A stretch of DNA of 54,915 nucleotides from IMG/VR virus record IMGVR_UViG_3300042557_000196, positions 1-54,915 of that record; one strand, written 5' to 3'. The stretch is from a virus. The notes under the pieces were generated by a model. It did not search any database and was not told where the DNA came from. It worked only from the letters and a program-made list of their open reading frames with translations. The translations under genes were made by a program, and so were the position numbers. Of this stretch, positions 1-7,787 are shown piece after piece (the first letter of the stretch is position 1; each line of letters starts with the position of its first letter).

Positions 1-70
1 TACGCCCCGGGGACGTGACGAGGGGTGGACACGGGCGATTGCCAGCGAGGGGGGTCCGACGGGGGGCCGG
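1..70. repeat. Left copy of imperfect terminal direct repeat
   Basis: The first ~70 bases, beginning TACGCCCCGG, match the last 71 bases (54845-54915) apart from a few substitutions and one- or few-base indels in G runs. I infer a terminally redundant or circular phage map; the differences may be real divergence or sequencing error at contig ends. The right copy carries a complete CTCTACGCC; the left copy starts inside that motif. Confidence 0.75.
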
Positions 71-228
71 AGGCTGCTACACGCCCAAACAGAATGCGAT
101 TCTGCGACCCAAGCTCTGATTTATTTCTGGGGGACACGCAGCACGATCCACGTTTAGAGGCTGCGGAACGCTGTCTCTGATTTATTTGGTGGCGGGATTC
201 TGGGAGAACACCCGTGGTTGGAGGCTGC
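69..228 (+). repeat. Short direct repeats in the non-coding left end
   Basis: Bases 1-352 hold no convincing gene. GGAGGCTGC occurs at 69-77 and 220-228, with a GAGGCTGC copy at 157-164. CTCTGATTTATTT occurs at 114-126 and 175-187, 61 bases apart, and is unusually AT-rich for this genome. A small hairpin, CAGAAT-gcg-ATTCTG, lies at 90-104. The position between TerS (right end) and TerL suits a packaging site or the leader of the terminase operon. The function is inferred from position only. Confidence 0.5.
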
Positions 229-352
229 GTTTCCTTTCTGGGATGATCTGGGTACCCTTCACGGCTGATGGGGAGGCAGGCACCGGGTTGTCTCCGAATC
301 CCCCCAGTGTTCAACCACGGCAACCCGGTGCAGCCTCCACTAAGGTTCGGTT

Positions 353-913
353 ATGGAGTACCCAATCCTTCGCCCAACGGGGAGTTCGGTCGTTCCGTAC
401 CTGCACGTCCCCTATGCGTTCTGCGACCTTGCCGAAGAACTGCCAGAGAAGGGGACGCGCTTCGTGCCGCACTCCTCCTTCGACGGGATCGACCGGCACA
501 TGGGACTCTTCGACCTTGACCAGAACGACTACCGGCACGTCTACAACCGGGTGGAGGGCACGATCCTGCACCTTCAGGAAGCGGTATGGGGCTTCAACCT
601 GTACTCGTGGCATCAGGAGCTGCGGATCAACCGCTACAAGGCCGGGGACGGCTTCCCTCTGCACACTGACCTTGGCGGCGTCGACCACACAAAGCTCATC
701 GCAGTCGTTGAGCTTGGCGAAGGCGACTACGACGGTGGGGAGCTTTCGTTCGTGACCAACCACAACGAGGGTGACGCTGCGGTCAGGACCGTGCGAATGA
801 AGAAGGGCGACCTCGTTCTGCTTCCGGGCTGGACGACGCACCGGGTTGAGCCGATCACGAGAGGCACGCGCTACTCACTGACGGGGTGGTTCGCGGGTCC
901 GAGCTTCGTATGA
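353..913 (+). CDS. 2OG-Fe(II) dioxygenase, copy 1
   Basis: A 186-residue protein of the 2-oxoglutarate/Fe(II)-dependent oxygenase superfamily (prolyl hydroxylase-like fold). The iron ligands are visible as an H-T-D motif (LHTDLGG) and a distal His (TTHRVEP), followed by the 2OG-binding Arg (GTRYSL). The C-terminal GDLVLLPGW strand is typical of the jelly-roll core. It ends in an ATGA overlap with TerL. It is clearly a paralogue of the protein at 2972-3514: both have a WGF-x-L ... LR-x-N-x-Y block and the same order of ligands. The substrate (DNA base, nucleotide or protein) is not shown. The neighbouring DNA methyltransferase makes DNA-linked chemistry possible. Confidence 0.85.
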   Translation: MEYPILRPTGSSVVPYLHVPYAFCDLAEELPEKGTRFVPHSSFDGIDRHMGLFDLDQNDYRHVYNRVEGTILHLQEAVWGFNLYSWHQELRINRYKAGDGFPLHTDLGGVDHTKLIAVVELGEGDYDGGELSFVTNHNEGDAAVRTVRMKKGDLVLLPGWTTHRVEPITRGTRYSLTGWFAGPSFV

Positions 914-2298
914 GCCAGCTCATCCTCCGCCCACCGCAGGACGACGACGAACTGCACGAGGCAATCCTGACCTTGTGCGGGTTCGACATTCCACGAGAGA
1001 AGGTCTGCCGGAACCACGTCGCACCGTTCGACGCATTCTCCGACGCCTTCTTCAGTCGGCACCCCGTGTCCATCTGGAAGGCGTCACGCGGCTTCGGAGG
1101 CAAGTCCACGCTGCTCGGCACCCTTGTCTGGGCAGAGGCGGTCCTACTGTCCGCTCAGGTGACCGTGCTGGGCGGCTCGGCGGCTCAGTCGCAGCGCGTC
1201 CACGAAGTGACGCAGGAGGTCTGGTACTCGCCGCTCGCCCCGACGGGCCTGCTGGAGTCTGATCCGACCACGTTCAAGACACGCCTCAAGAACCGTGCGT
1301 GGATCATCGCACTAATGGCATCGCAGAAGTCAGTCCGAGGCCCGCACCCGCAGCGCCTTCGACTGGACGAGATTGACGAGATGGACCTTGATATTCTGGA
1401 AGCCGCGCAGGGGCAGCCGCAGGAGGCGCGCGGAATCGAATCGCAGACGGTCATGTCCTCAACGCACCAGTACCCGGACGGCACGATGACCACGATGATG
1501 AACCGTGCCGGGGAGAAGGGCTGGCCGATCTACGAATGGTGCTGGCGGGAGTCGATGGGCACCGCTGACAACCCCGGATGGCTGAAGGAGTCGATGGTCC
1601 TTCGCAAGCAGGCTGAAGTCTCCAAGCAGATGTGGGACACCGAGTACGACCTTCAGGAACCGTCGTTTGAGGGTCGTGCCATCGTGACCGAGTTCGTGGA
1701 CCTCTGTTTCGATCCTGCGCTCGGTGAGTACGACGGCGAGCCTGAGTACGAAGTCATCGCAGAAGAGCCGGTGGAGGGCGTCCCATACGTCACTGGCGTG
1801 GACTGGGCGAAGGAGAACGACTGGACGGTCATCCGCACGTTCCGTGCCGACGGCCCGGTCTGGCAGGAGGTCGCCTTCATGCGAATCCAGCGCAAGACGT
1901 GGAGCTACATGGTCCACCTCGTCAACCGGCGCTGGAACAAGTACGGCGGCATCGTCGTCCACGACTCCACCGGCTTGGGTTCTGTCGTCAACGACTTGCT
2001 GGAGATTCCACGCACTCAGGTCAAGCCGTTCGTTCTCGTCGGGCGTGAGCGAGAGTCTGCGTTTATCGAATACATCGCAGCGATTGAGCATGAGTCGATC
2101 AAGTGCCCACGCATCACGTTCGCCTACAACGAACACAAGTACGTCCGGTCCAGCGACCTCTTCACGTCCAGTGGCCACGCCCCCGACTCGTTCGTGGCTG
2201 GGGCGCTGGCGTGGTCCGTCCGCAGGAGGGCAGTGCTGGACCCTGTACGCATCCACTCCGCTCTCAAGGACGGCGGATCGCAGTGGCAGATCGCATGA
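910..2298 (+). CDS. terL: Terminase large subunit
   Basis: The packaging motor ATPase and nuclease, 462 residues. The N-terminal ATPase has a Walker A-like ASRGFGGKST (residues 58-67) and a Walker B with acidic LDEID (D153/E154). The C-terminal RNase H-like nuclease has acidic residues in GVDWAKEND (D298), VHDSTG (D352) and HAPDSF (D426). I chose ATG 910 because it overlaps the upstream stop as ATGA; an in-frame GTG lies at 886. It ends in another ATGA with the methyltransferase. The small subunit is at the other end of the window (53913-54518), which fits a circular map. Confidence 0.92.
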   Translation: MSQLILRPPQDDDELHEAILTLCGFDIPREKVCRNHVAPFDAFSDAFFSRHPVSIWKASRGFGGKSTLLGTLVWAEAVLLSAQVTVLGGSAAQSQRVHEVTQEVWYSPLAPTGLLESDPTTFKTRLKNRAWIIALMASQKSVRGPHPQRLRLDEIDEMDLDILEAAQGQPQEARGIESQTVMSSTHQYPDGTMTTMMNRAGEKGWPIYEWCWRESMGTADNPGWLKESMVLRKQAEVSKQMWDTEYDLQEPSFEGRAIVTEFVDLCFDPALGEYDGEPEYEVIAEEPVEGVPYVTGVDWAKENDWTVIRTFRADGPVWQEVAFMRIQRKTWSYMVHLVNRRWNKYGGIVVHDSTGLGSVVNDLLEIPRTQVKPFVLVGRERESAFIEYIAAIEHESIKCPRITFAYNEHKYVRSSDLFTSSGHAPDSFVAGALAWSVRRRAVLDPVRIHSALKDGGSQWQIA

Positions 2299-2975
2299 CT
2301 ACTCCGTACTACCAAGACGACAACGTGACGATCTATCACGGAGACTGTCGAAGCGTGACACACGACTCTGGAAGGTGGGCTGACCTGCTGGTGACTGACC
2401 CCCCATACGGGATCGCCTACAAGTCAAGAGGCAGGCACGACATGATCGCTGGAGACAAGGATGGCGAGTGGGTGTCTGAAGCTATCAAACACTGCCTTCG
2501 CTCACTCAAAGTTCACCGCCACTTCTATGTATTCGGGCCGGACGTTGTTTCGGAGCACACTGTCTGCCCGACAGTCGAACTCATGTGGGACAAGGAGCGC
2601 ATGGCTGCTGGTGGTAGGAGTGATTACCCTTGGTCACCGGGACACGAGCGCATCACGTTCGGGATGTTCTCTCCTTACAAATCGCACAAAAACACAGGCA
2701 GCGGCCTAGCCCGACTTCGACGCTCTACGGTGCTGCGCTTCCCGAAGCAGAACAACGGAAGAGGGTCGTTCACGCATCCGAACGAGAAGCCCGTCGGGCT
2801 GATGAGAGTAATGATCGAAGCATCGTCGCAGTTTGGGGAGTTGATCTACGACCCGTTCATGGGTTCTGGCACGACTCTTGTTGCGGCAGTGCTAGAAGGC
2901 CGACGAGCTGTGGGTGTCGAAGTTGGCGAGAAGTATTGCGAGATAGCAGCGCAAAGGTGCGAGAAGCTCGCATGA
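2295..2975 (+). CDS. DNA amino-methyltransferase (N6-adenine or N4-cytosine)
   Basis: 226 residues. The catalytic motif IV DPPY (residues 35-38) precedes the SAM-binding motif FMGSGT (about 188-193) near the C terminus, the order of the beta class of amino-methyltransferases. No target-recognition domain of recognisable type is visible; the central part (about 70-150) is the likely specificity region. No restriction enzyme is nearby, so it is a solitary methyltransferase, probably protecting phage DNA or marking it. ATGA overlaps on both sides couple it to TerL and to the second 2OG oxygenase. Confidence 0.9.
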   Translation: MTTPYYQDDNVTIYHGDCRSVTHDSGRWADLLVTDPPYGIAYKSRGRHDMIAGDKDGEWVSEAIKHCLRSLKVHRHFYVFGPDVVSEHTVCPTVELMWDKERMAAGGRSDYPWSPGHERITFGMFSPYKSHKNTGSGLARLRRSTVLRFPKQNNGRGSFTHPNEKPVGLMRVMIEASSQFGELIYDPFMGSGTTLVAAVLEGRRAVGVEVGEKYCEIAAQRCEKLA

Positions 2976-3514
2976 CGCGCAGAACTCCGTGGCCAATCCG
3001 GTCCTACCGTGCAGACAGGTACAGAGAGTTCGCCTTGGAGCGGGGGCAGCACCTCCTGAACCTGAACGACTACTACACGGCATACGACCGATACGGAGAT
3101 GTCCGTGACGGCAGAGAAGGTGCCGTACCTCGGTACATCGACCTGCCCATGAGCGACTACAAGTGGCTCTACACCAAGGCCGAAAGGCTAGTGCGGAAGG
3201 CGAACACTGCGCTCTGGGGCTTCAAGCTGACCGGCTGGAACCAGCCTCTACGCCTGAACGTCTACCCGACGAACTCCAGCTTCGTCGCCCATAGCGACCA
3301 CTGCGCCCACGACCGCTCCAAGGTCGCATTCGTCATGCCCATCACGATGGCGAAAGACGGAGGCTCTACGTTCCTGCTGGACGTTGACCTACCTCGTGTC
3401 ATGCCGGGGGACGTACTCATCTTCCCGGCGTTCCACCCTCACGGGGTCTACCCGGTCAAGGCAGGCACGCGCGTGAGCCTTGCTGGCTGGGCTACTGGGC
3501 CAAGGTTTACCTAG
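2972..3514 (+). CDS. 2OG-Fe(II) dioxygenase, copy 2
   Basis: 180 residues, with iron ligands in HSDH, a distal His in FHPHGVYP and the 2OG-binding Arg in GTRVSL. It aligns by eye with the protein at 353-913 (WGFKL, PLRLNVY, PGDVLIFPAF, GWATGPRF), so it is a diverged duplicate. The two copies flank TerL and the methyltransferase in one overlapping operon. Both copies keep all ligands, so neither looks dead. The substrate is unknown. Confidence 0.85.
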   Translation: MTRRTPWPIRSYRADRYREFALERGQHLLNLNDYYTAYDRYGDVRDGREGAVPRYIDLPMSDYKWLYTKAERLVRKANTALWGFKLTGWNQPLRLNVYPTNSSFVAHSDHCAHDRSKVAFVMPITMAKDGGSTFLLDVDLPRVMPGDVLIFPAFHPHGVYPVKAGTRVSLAGWATGPRFT

Positions 3515-3558
3515 ACCGGCTCCCAATATCGCCACCCGCACGGGTAAAGTTCACACTC

Positions 3559-3831
3559 GTGATCGCCGACAACCAGTTCTTTGAGGTATTCGCGACCGTT
3601 ATTGCGGCGGTTTCTGGCGTCACCGCAATCCTCGTGCTTGGAGAAAAGACGACGGGCATCCTCGGGCGATGGTTCCAGCGTCAGTACCGTGAGGCGTCGC
3701 AGCAGGCTGACGCACTGGTCCGCTACCATCTCGGACCGAACGGCAGCACCATGCCGATGCACGTTCGCATCCAGAACCTTGAGAGCGACGTGACCTACCT
3801 GAAGCAGCTAGCCGACGAGAAGGACGACTGA
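3559..3831 (+). CDS. Holin-like membrane protein
   Basis: 90 residues from GTG 3559. One hydrophobic segment (about residues 10-28) is followed by a charged C-terminal region predicted to be helical. It directly precedes the endolysin and overlaps it by one base (TGATG), the usual position of a holin. I see no clear Shine-Dalgarno for this start. A single membrane segment fits a class III-type holin or a lysis accessory protein. Further small membrane proteins lie at 14245 and 25088, so the holin assignment is open. Confidence 0.6.
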   Translation: MIADNQFFEVFATVIAAVSGVTAILVLGEKTTGILGRWFQRQYREASQQADALVRYHLGPNGSTMPMHVRIQNLESDVTYLKQLADEKDD

Positions 3832-4628
3832 TGGGCACCGCCGCTGGAATGCTGGACCTCGCTCGGCAGCAGGTCGGATACGTCGAAGGCCCTCGCAACA
3901 ACCAGACGAAGTACGGCGCTTGGAGTGGCTACAACTTCCAGCCTTGGTGTGGCTCGTTCGTCAACTGGTGCCTTCACTTCAGTGGAACTGGAGGCGAGCC
4001 GAGCGTTGTCTGGACCCCCGGTGGCGCTCAGTCGTACCAGAGGCTCGGTCGTGCGATCCCCCGCAACGGCGAAGTGCGACCCGGAGATGTTGTGTTCTTC
4101 GATTGGGGCGGCTCGCTCCTCGCCAGCAACGTGGATCACGTCGGGATTGTCGAAGCACCTCTCCCTGACGGGCGCATCCAAACCATTGAGGGCAACACCA
4201 GCCCTAGCGACTTCGGCTCCCAGTCGAATGGCGGTGGCTGCTACCGGCGAATCCGCAGCAGAGGCACCATCGCCATGTTCGGGCGTCCCCTCTACGCCCC
4301 CGACCCGGCTTCTCCGTGGACGCCGCCTCCTGCCAACGTGGACTGGGCTGCACTCCGTAGGTTCGTCGCAGCCGCCCTCAGGAACGATCTGCGGGCCGTT
4401 GGGACCGTCAAGCTCGGCTCCCGTGGGAAGGCCGTAGAAACGGTCCAGAAGGCCCTGAACCATGTCTCCGGGGCTGCCTTGCAGGCTGACGGGTCGTTCG
4501 GCCCTCAGACGCACGCAGCGGTCGTGGCATTCCAGAAGTTCTTTCGCCTCGCTGGCGACGGAGTGGTCGGTCCGCAGACCAAGGCGATGCTGGACCTCTG
4601 CCTCGCCAAGATTGCGGCTGGCCAGTAG
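3831..4628 (+). CDS. Endolysin: CHAP domain plus peptidoglycan-binding domain
   Basis: 265 residues. The N-terminal CHAP-type amidase/endopeptidase has the catalytic Cys in WCGSF (C40), His in DHVGIV (H103) and a polar residue in EGNT (E120/N122). A Pro-rich linker near residue 165 joins a C-terminal PG_binding_1-like repeat containing DGSFGPQT and DGVVGPQT. It cuts host peptidoglycan at the end of infection. It abuts the convergent primase gene with one base between them. The first complete CTCTACGCC of the window is at 4290-4298, read here as Leu-Tyr-Ala. Confidence 0.9.
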   Translation: MGTAAGMLDLARQQVGYVEGPRNNQTKYGAWSGYNFQPWCGSFVNWCLHFSGTGGEPSVVWTPGGAQSYQRLGRAIPRNGEVRPGDVVFFDWGGSLLASNVDHVGIVEAPLPDGRIQTIEGNTSPSDFGSQSNGGGCYRRIRSRGTIAMFGRPLYAPDPASPWTPPPANVDWAALRRFVAAALRNDLRAVGTVKLGSRGKAVETVQKALNHVSGAALQADGSFGPQTHAAVVAFQKFFRLAGDGVVGPQTKAMLDLCLAKIAAGQ

Positions 4629-4629
4629 C

Positions 4630-5493
4630 TCACACTGAGCGATCCACGACACGCCGCAGCTTGCTGGGCGTCATGGAGTTGGGGTCCTTGACCTTGGCCG
4701 GGTACTTGAGGCGAGCAGTGGTCATCAGTCGCTGACCAATCTCGTCCTCTATCTGGTCGGCCAGCTTGTGGCCAGCGTCGTCGTTGTCAGCGGCGATCAG
4801 CACCACCTTCGGGACGAGAGACATGAGCGCCTTTCGCTGGTCGCTGGACATTGAGGACCCGTAGACCGACACGGCAGGCACTCCAATGTTCCAGAACGCC
4901 AGCGCATCGAAGCACCCCTCTGTCACCGCCACGACCGGCGACCCCATAGGAACCCGGTGATACGAGAAGAGGGTGGACTTGCGGGGGAAGCCCTTGGGGT
5001 AGCGGTACTTGACGCTGGAGTCCATGAAGCGTCGGTTGACCCCGAGCAAGCGACCTCGTGAGTCGTGCAGCGGGATCGTTATGGCCTTGGCAACTCCATC
5101 CCACCCGATCCTGAATCGCTTGGTGGTGATGCGAGTCAGATGCCGGTCGTTCCGCAGGTAGTCCCTGATCCTTGGAGGCAACACTGTGAACTGCTCCAGC
5201 CACTCCTCTGGGTAGACCTTGGGTTGCGCGCTCTGTCTGCCGCCGAGAGTGCGTTCGGTATGGTCCCGAAGCTCACTCAGACTGGGCATCGGCACGCTTC
5301 CCGCACCGACTTGCTTGACCAGCTTGCTGATCCCTCCTGACTCGCCGCAGCCGTAGCAAACGAAGAGTCCCTTGCGGACGTTGAACGCCATAGAGGGTCG
5401 GGAGTCATCGTGGAAGGGGCAGGTGCAGTACAACTCATCACCGCCGTCTATCCGCACGTCCAGATAGGTTTGAGCGAACTTGCGGTACCGCAC
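4630..5493 (-). CDS. DNA primase, CHC2 zinc finger plus Toprim
   Basis: 287 residues of DnaG type. A CHC2 zinc finger (C25-x2-H28-x17-C46-x2-C49) is followed by a Toprim core with VTEGCFDAL (catalytic Glu) and ADNDDAG. It synthesises primers for phage replication. I chose GTG 5493 because GGGAGGGG lies four bases upstream and just after the stop of the upstream gene; an in-frame GTG at 5523 has no ribosome site. It is much shorter than bacterial DnaG and lacks the C-terminal helicase-binding domain. It is the last gene of the minus-strand operon with the helicase. Confidence 0.88.
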   Translation of the reverse strand: MRYRKFAQTYLDVRIDGGDELYCTCPFHDDSRPSMAFNVRKGLFVCYGCGESGGISKLVKQVGAGSVPMPSLSELRDHTERTLGGRQSAQPKVYPEEWLEQFTVLPPRIRDYLRNDRHLTRITTKRFRIGWDGVAKAITIPLHDSRGRLLGVNRRFMDSSVKYRYPKGFPRKSTLFSYHRVPMGSPVVAVTEGCFDALAFWNIGVPAVSVYGSSMSSDQRKALMSLVPKVVLIAADNDDAGHKLADQIEDEIGQRLMTTARLKYPAKVKDPNSMTPSKLRRVVDRSV

Positions 5494-5506
5494 CTGACCC
5501 CTCCCA

Positions 5507-5815
5507 CTAGCTACCCTGCCCACCGGCAGGAAGAGTGTGCTTTCGCACGAACTGGCGACGGTTGGCCCGAGCTTGCATCAGGTCGGCGTCGATTGGACAG
5601 AGCCTTGTGTCAGGCCCGTAGTGCATCAGTGGCTCACCCTCATGCTGCGGGGTGTACCAGCGGCAATCGGCGCTAAGAGTGTCTGCCAAGCAGAGCGGGC
5701 AGGTTTCGTCTGGATGCTCGTCCTCTGTCTGGATCGCCAGTAGGTAGGTTTCGATCCAGCGAGCAGCGTGGTACTGCTCCTCGTCGTCGTAGATGTTCGG
5801 GTCGAATGGCCGCAT
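5507..5815 (-). CDS. Small Cys-containing protein between helicase and primase
   Basis: 102 residues from ATG 5815, overlapping the helicase stop by one base (TGATG). It contains CPLC, a further Cys (DCRWY) and RLCPID, which could form a zinc ribbon. The C-terminal tail is basic. The family is not recognised. Its place between a replicative helicase and a primase suggests a replication accessory or loader role, which is inference only. Confidence 0.7.
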   Translation of the reverse strand: MRPFDPNIYDDEEQYHAARWIETYLLAIQTEDEHPDETCPLCLADTLSADCRWYTPQHEGEPLMHYGPDTRLCPIDADLMQARANRRQFVRKHTLPAGGQGS

Positions 5816-7092
5816 CAGTAGTCCTCCTTTGCGGCAATGTCCTGCTCACGGATCTCTTCGGCACGTTCCTTGGTGATCTCTTCATACCCGCCAGTGTTCG
5901 GCGTGAAGTGCGTCCACCAATCGACTCCATCACGACCGTGGCGGTACTTGGCCAAGCGGAGTCGCATAACGTGGTCCGATTCCTTCCGCATCGTGAGGAC
6001 AGCATCAGCGTCGTGGCCGATGGCATCCGAACCAGCCAAGTGCTCAACTCCGGGTGCCTTCCCCCCGACGCCCATGCGGTTGATCTGAGATGCCGCCACA
6101 ATCGGAATCTGATACCGCATGGCGAGGCCCTTGAGTTCTGCCGAGAGCTGGGCCATGTTCTGCCACTGCTCTCTTTGTGCCGACCCGCCTGATCCCATGA
6201 GTCCCAAGTAGTCCACGAACACGACGTTGGGGTTGTTCCTCTCAATCTGGGACGCAATGGTCAGTGGAGTGACCCGCCCAGTGCTGGCGTCGTTGATGAA
6301 CAGAGAGCCATCCAGCTTGTCCTTCATGGACTTGAGGTATGCCCGGTACTTCCGAAGGTCAACACTCCCCTTCTGCATGTCGCTGGCCCGGAACACTTGC
6401 TCCCCGTACTTGGACGAGAGGAACGCATGGACCCGAATGGCGATCTGGAGGCGTGACTGCTCCATTGCGTCGTACTGGACCCGGTACCCGCCGAAGAGGG
6501 CAGCACAAGCCATGCGGATGAGAGTCCACGTCTTTCCCTGACCGAGCCGAGCAGCGACTACCCAGAACTCTCCGGGTTCCATGCCCCCGGTGATCTCGTC
6601 CAGAGTCTCAAACCCCGTCGGGATACCCGGCATCCCATTGTCCTGAGAACGCTTGGCCCGGTTCTGAATGTCTCTGTAGATCGACTGCCAGTCATCGTTC
6701 AGCTCTTTCTCTGAGCCGCTGCCGTCTACCTGAGACTGAACCTTGATGATGTCCCGGTGCATTGACCCGAGAACCTTGGCGGGGTCCAGACCTTCCTGAA
6801 GAGAGTCATTCGCTTCCAGCATGATGGAAACCAGAGACTTCTCAACGTGATGCTTGGAAAGCTCTTCGACTCCGTATTCCACGTCATCGACTGCTAGGAG
6901 AGCTTCACCGAACTTGGACTTGTAGAGAGACTTACTAGGGACCCTTCCATGTCTCCTGTAGTAGTTGTCGATCCATGACCATTCCTGCGAGTAGTCGTGG
7001 AACCAGTCAGTCTCTACGCCTGATGAATGAACATGAGCCATGTTGCCTGTACGCAGCACGGCTGAGATGAGGAATCTTTCCGGGTTGGCCAT
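5815..7092 (-). CDS. Replicative DNA helicase, DnaB-like
   Basis: 425 residues. A DnaB-like N-terminal region (about 1-120) is followed by a RecA-fold motor with Walker A ARLGQGKT (181-188), Walker B NVVFVDYLGLM, a QINRMG segment (motif H4-like) and a C-terminal motif with LRLAKYRHG. It unwinds DNA at the replication fork as a hexamer with the primase encoded downstream. AGGAAGG upstream of ATG 7092 supports the start. It heads the minus-strand operon 7092-4630. One CTCTACGCC (7012-7020) lies inside it, antisense to the gene. Confidence 0.9.
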   Translation of the reverse strand: MANPERFLISAVLRTGNMAHVHSSGVETDWFHDYSQEWSWIDNYYRRHGRVPSKSLYKSKFGEALLAVDDVEYGVEELSKHHVEKSLVSIMLEANDSLQEGLDPAKVLGSMHRDIIKVQSQVDGSGSEKELNDDWQSIYRDIQNRAKRSQDNGMPGIPTGFETLDEITGGMEPGEFWVVAARLGQGKTWTLIRMACAALFGGYRVQYDAMEQSRLQIAIRVHAFLSSKYGEQVFRASDMQKGSVDLRKYRAYLKSMKDKLDGSLFINDASTGRVTPLTIASQIERNNPNVVFVDYLGLMGSGGSAQREQWQNMAQLSAELKGLAMRYQIPIVAASQINRMGVGGKAPGVEHLAGSDAIGHDADAVLTMRKESDHVMRLRLAKYRHGRDGVDWWTHFTPNTGGYEEITKERAEEIREQDIAAKEDY

Positions 7093-7169
7093 GAATCCTT
7101 CCTGAGTGGTGGGCAGTTGGGTAGCTGCCGGACAATAGGCCCAGAGAGCGGCGATCCGTTCCGAAATCT

Positions 7170-7198
7170 TTGACGACTTCTAATACACGACATAGATG
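7170..7198 (+). promoter_or_regulatory. Candidate sigma-70-type promoter, upstream
   Basis: TTGACG (7170-7175), 17 bases, then TAGATG (7193-7198). The spacing is ideal but the -10 is weak. It overlaps the palindromic element at 7183-7200, as expected for a repressed promoter. It would drive plus-strand transcription into the early block. Confidence 0.35.
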
Positions 7199-7259
7199 TC
7201 TGGTATGCCCCACGCCAGTGCTGGGGTCTGGCCCAAAGCACGACATTCGTGTCGTGTAT
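7183..7259. promoter_or_regulatory. Operator-like inverted repeats in the divergent control region
   Basis: ATACACGACA (7183-7192) and its perfect inverse TGTCGTGTAT (7250-7259) flank a 57-base gap. Each arm lies in a local palindrome: GACAT-ag-ATGTC (7189-7200) and CACGACA-ttcg-TGTCGTG (7239-7256). Both share a CGACAT core, so they look like two sites for one dimeric regulator between the minus helicase operon and the plus early operon. The second could also form an RNA hairpin with a TTCG loop. Confidence 0.55.
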
Positions 7260-7285
7260 CCAAAGTCCATTGAGTGTCGAAAGAC

Positions 7286-7314
7286 TTGACTATCGTGAAA
7301 GTAGAGGGTAGGCT
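7286..7314 (+). promoter_or_regulatory. Candidate promoter for the plus-strand early block
   Basis: TTGACT (7286-7291), exactly 17 bases, then TAGGCT (7309-7314). This fits the actinobacterial vegetative consensus (TTGACW, TANNNT). It lies just downstream of the operator-like palindromes and upstream of the structured region and first plus-strand early gene. Confidence 0.5.
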
Positions 7315-7354
7315 GGTGGACGCCCCACGGGCCGCGCAGCGGTCGCGGTGGGGT

Positions 7355-7620
7355 GGCCACCCGGCCCAAGACTCCCGGGTGGCCGGGGGTCCCCGGCTAA
7401 AACCTCGGGGACAGCATCCCGGCGGCTGGCCTCGGTGGCTGGTCGTGGAAGGAACCCCGAATCAGACCGGCCTCCGGGTTGGGTGGGTGGATAGCCAAGC
7501 CCCACCTCGGTTCTGATTCAGGGTCCGGGCCTCCCCCATAGGTACCAACCGAAACCGGGAAGGAGTACTTGGCCCACGGGCCATGACTGACCCGGCCTCA
7601 GGTTGGTAGCCACTAACGGT
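7355..7620 (+). other. Dense stem-loop region; possible structured RNA or origin
   Basis: No gene is evident here. Consecutive inverted repeats are GGCCACCCGG (7355-7364) with CCGGGTGGCC (7375-7384); GTCCCCG (7389-7395) with CGGGGAC (7406-7412), loop of ten; GAATCAGA near 7458 with TCTGATTC near 7512, extended by ACCC/GGGT; and TACCAACC near 7544 with GGTTGGTA near 7601, enclosing TGGCCC-ac-GGGCCA. Two neighbouring loops are both ten bases long. The strand of any RNA is not fixed by the sequence. A replication origin, a regulatory leader or a small RNA are all possible. Confidence 0.45.
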
Positions 7621-7661
7621 GACCTCTCAGTCAGCGGCATTCCTGTCAACGACCTGATCCT

Positions 7662-7787
7662 CTACGCCCGTCGGTCGATGCGACCGCCCGGACGGGCCTC
7701 AAGTAGGGCAGTCAGGCAACGGTGGCAGGCATCGTACTCAACGATGAACCCATCCCGGTTGTACGGGGCGAGATCAGTCACCAGCAA
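7662..7787 (-). CDS. Possible 41-residue CxxC protein
   Basis: A short minus-strand frame from TTG 7787 with GGAGG seven bases upstream. It contains CHRC followed by a Leu/Ala/Arg-rich tail. The residue pattern is protein-like and codon choice resembles neighbouring genes. Its stop codon lies inside the CTCTACGCC at 7660-7668. It overlaps the end of the next upstream minus frame by 14 bases. The family is unknown and the call is tentative. Confidence 0.35.
   Translation of the reverse strand: MLVTDLAPYNRDGFIVEYDACHRCLTALLEARPGGRIDRRA

Noticed and set aside
1459-2256. Long minus-strand open frame inside TerL
   Set aside because: It is a shadow of a well-supported gene, made open by GC-rich third positions.
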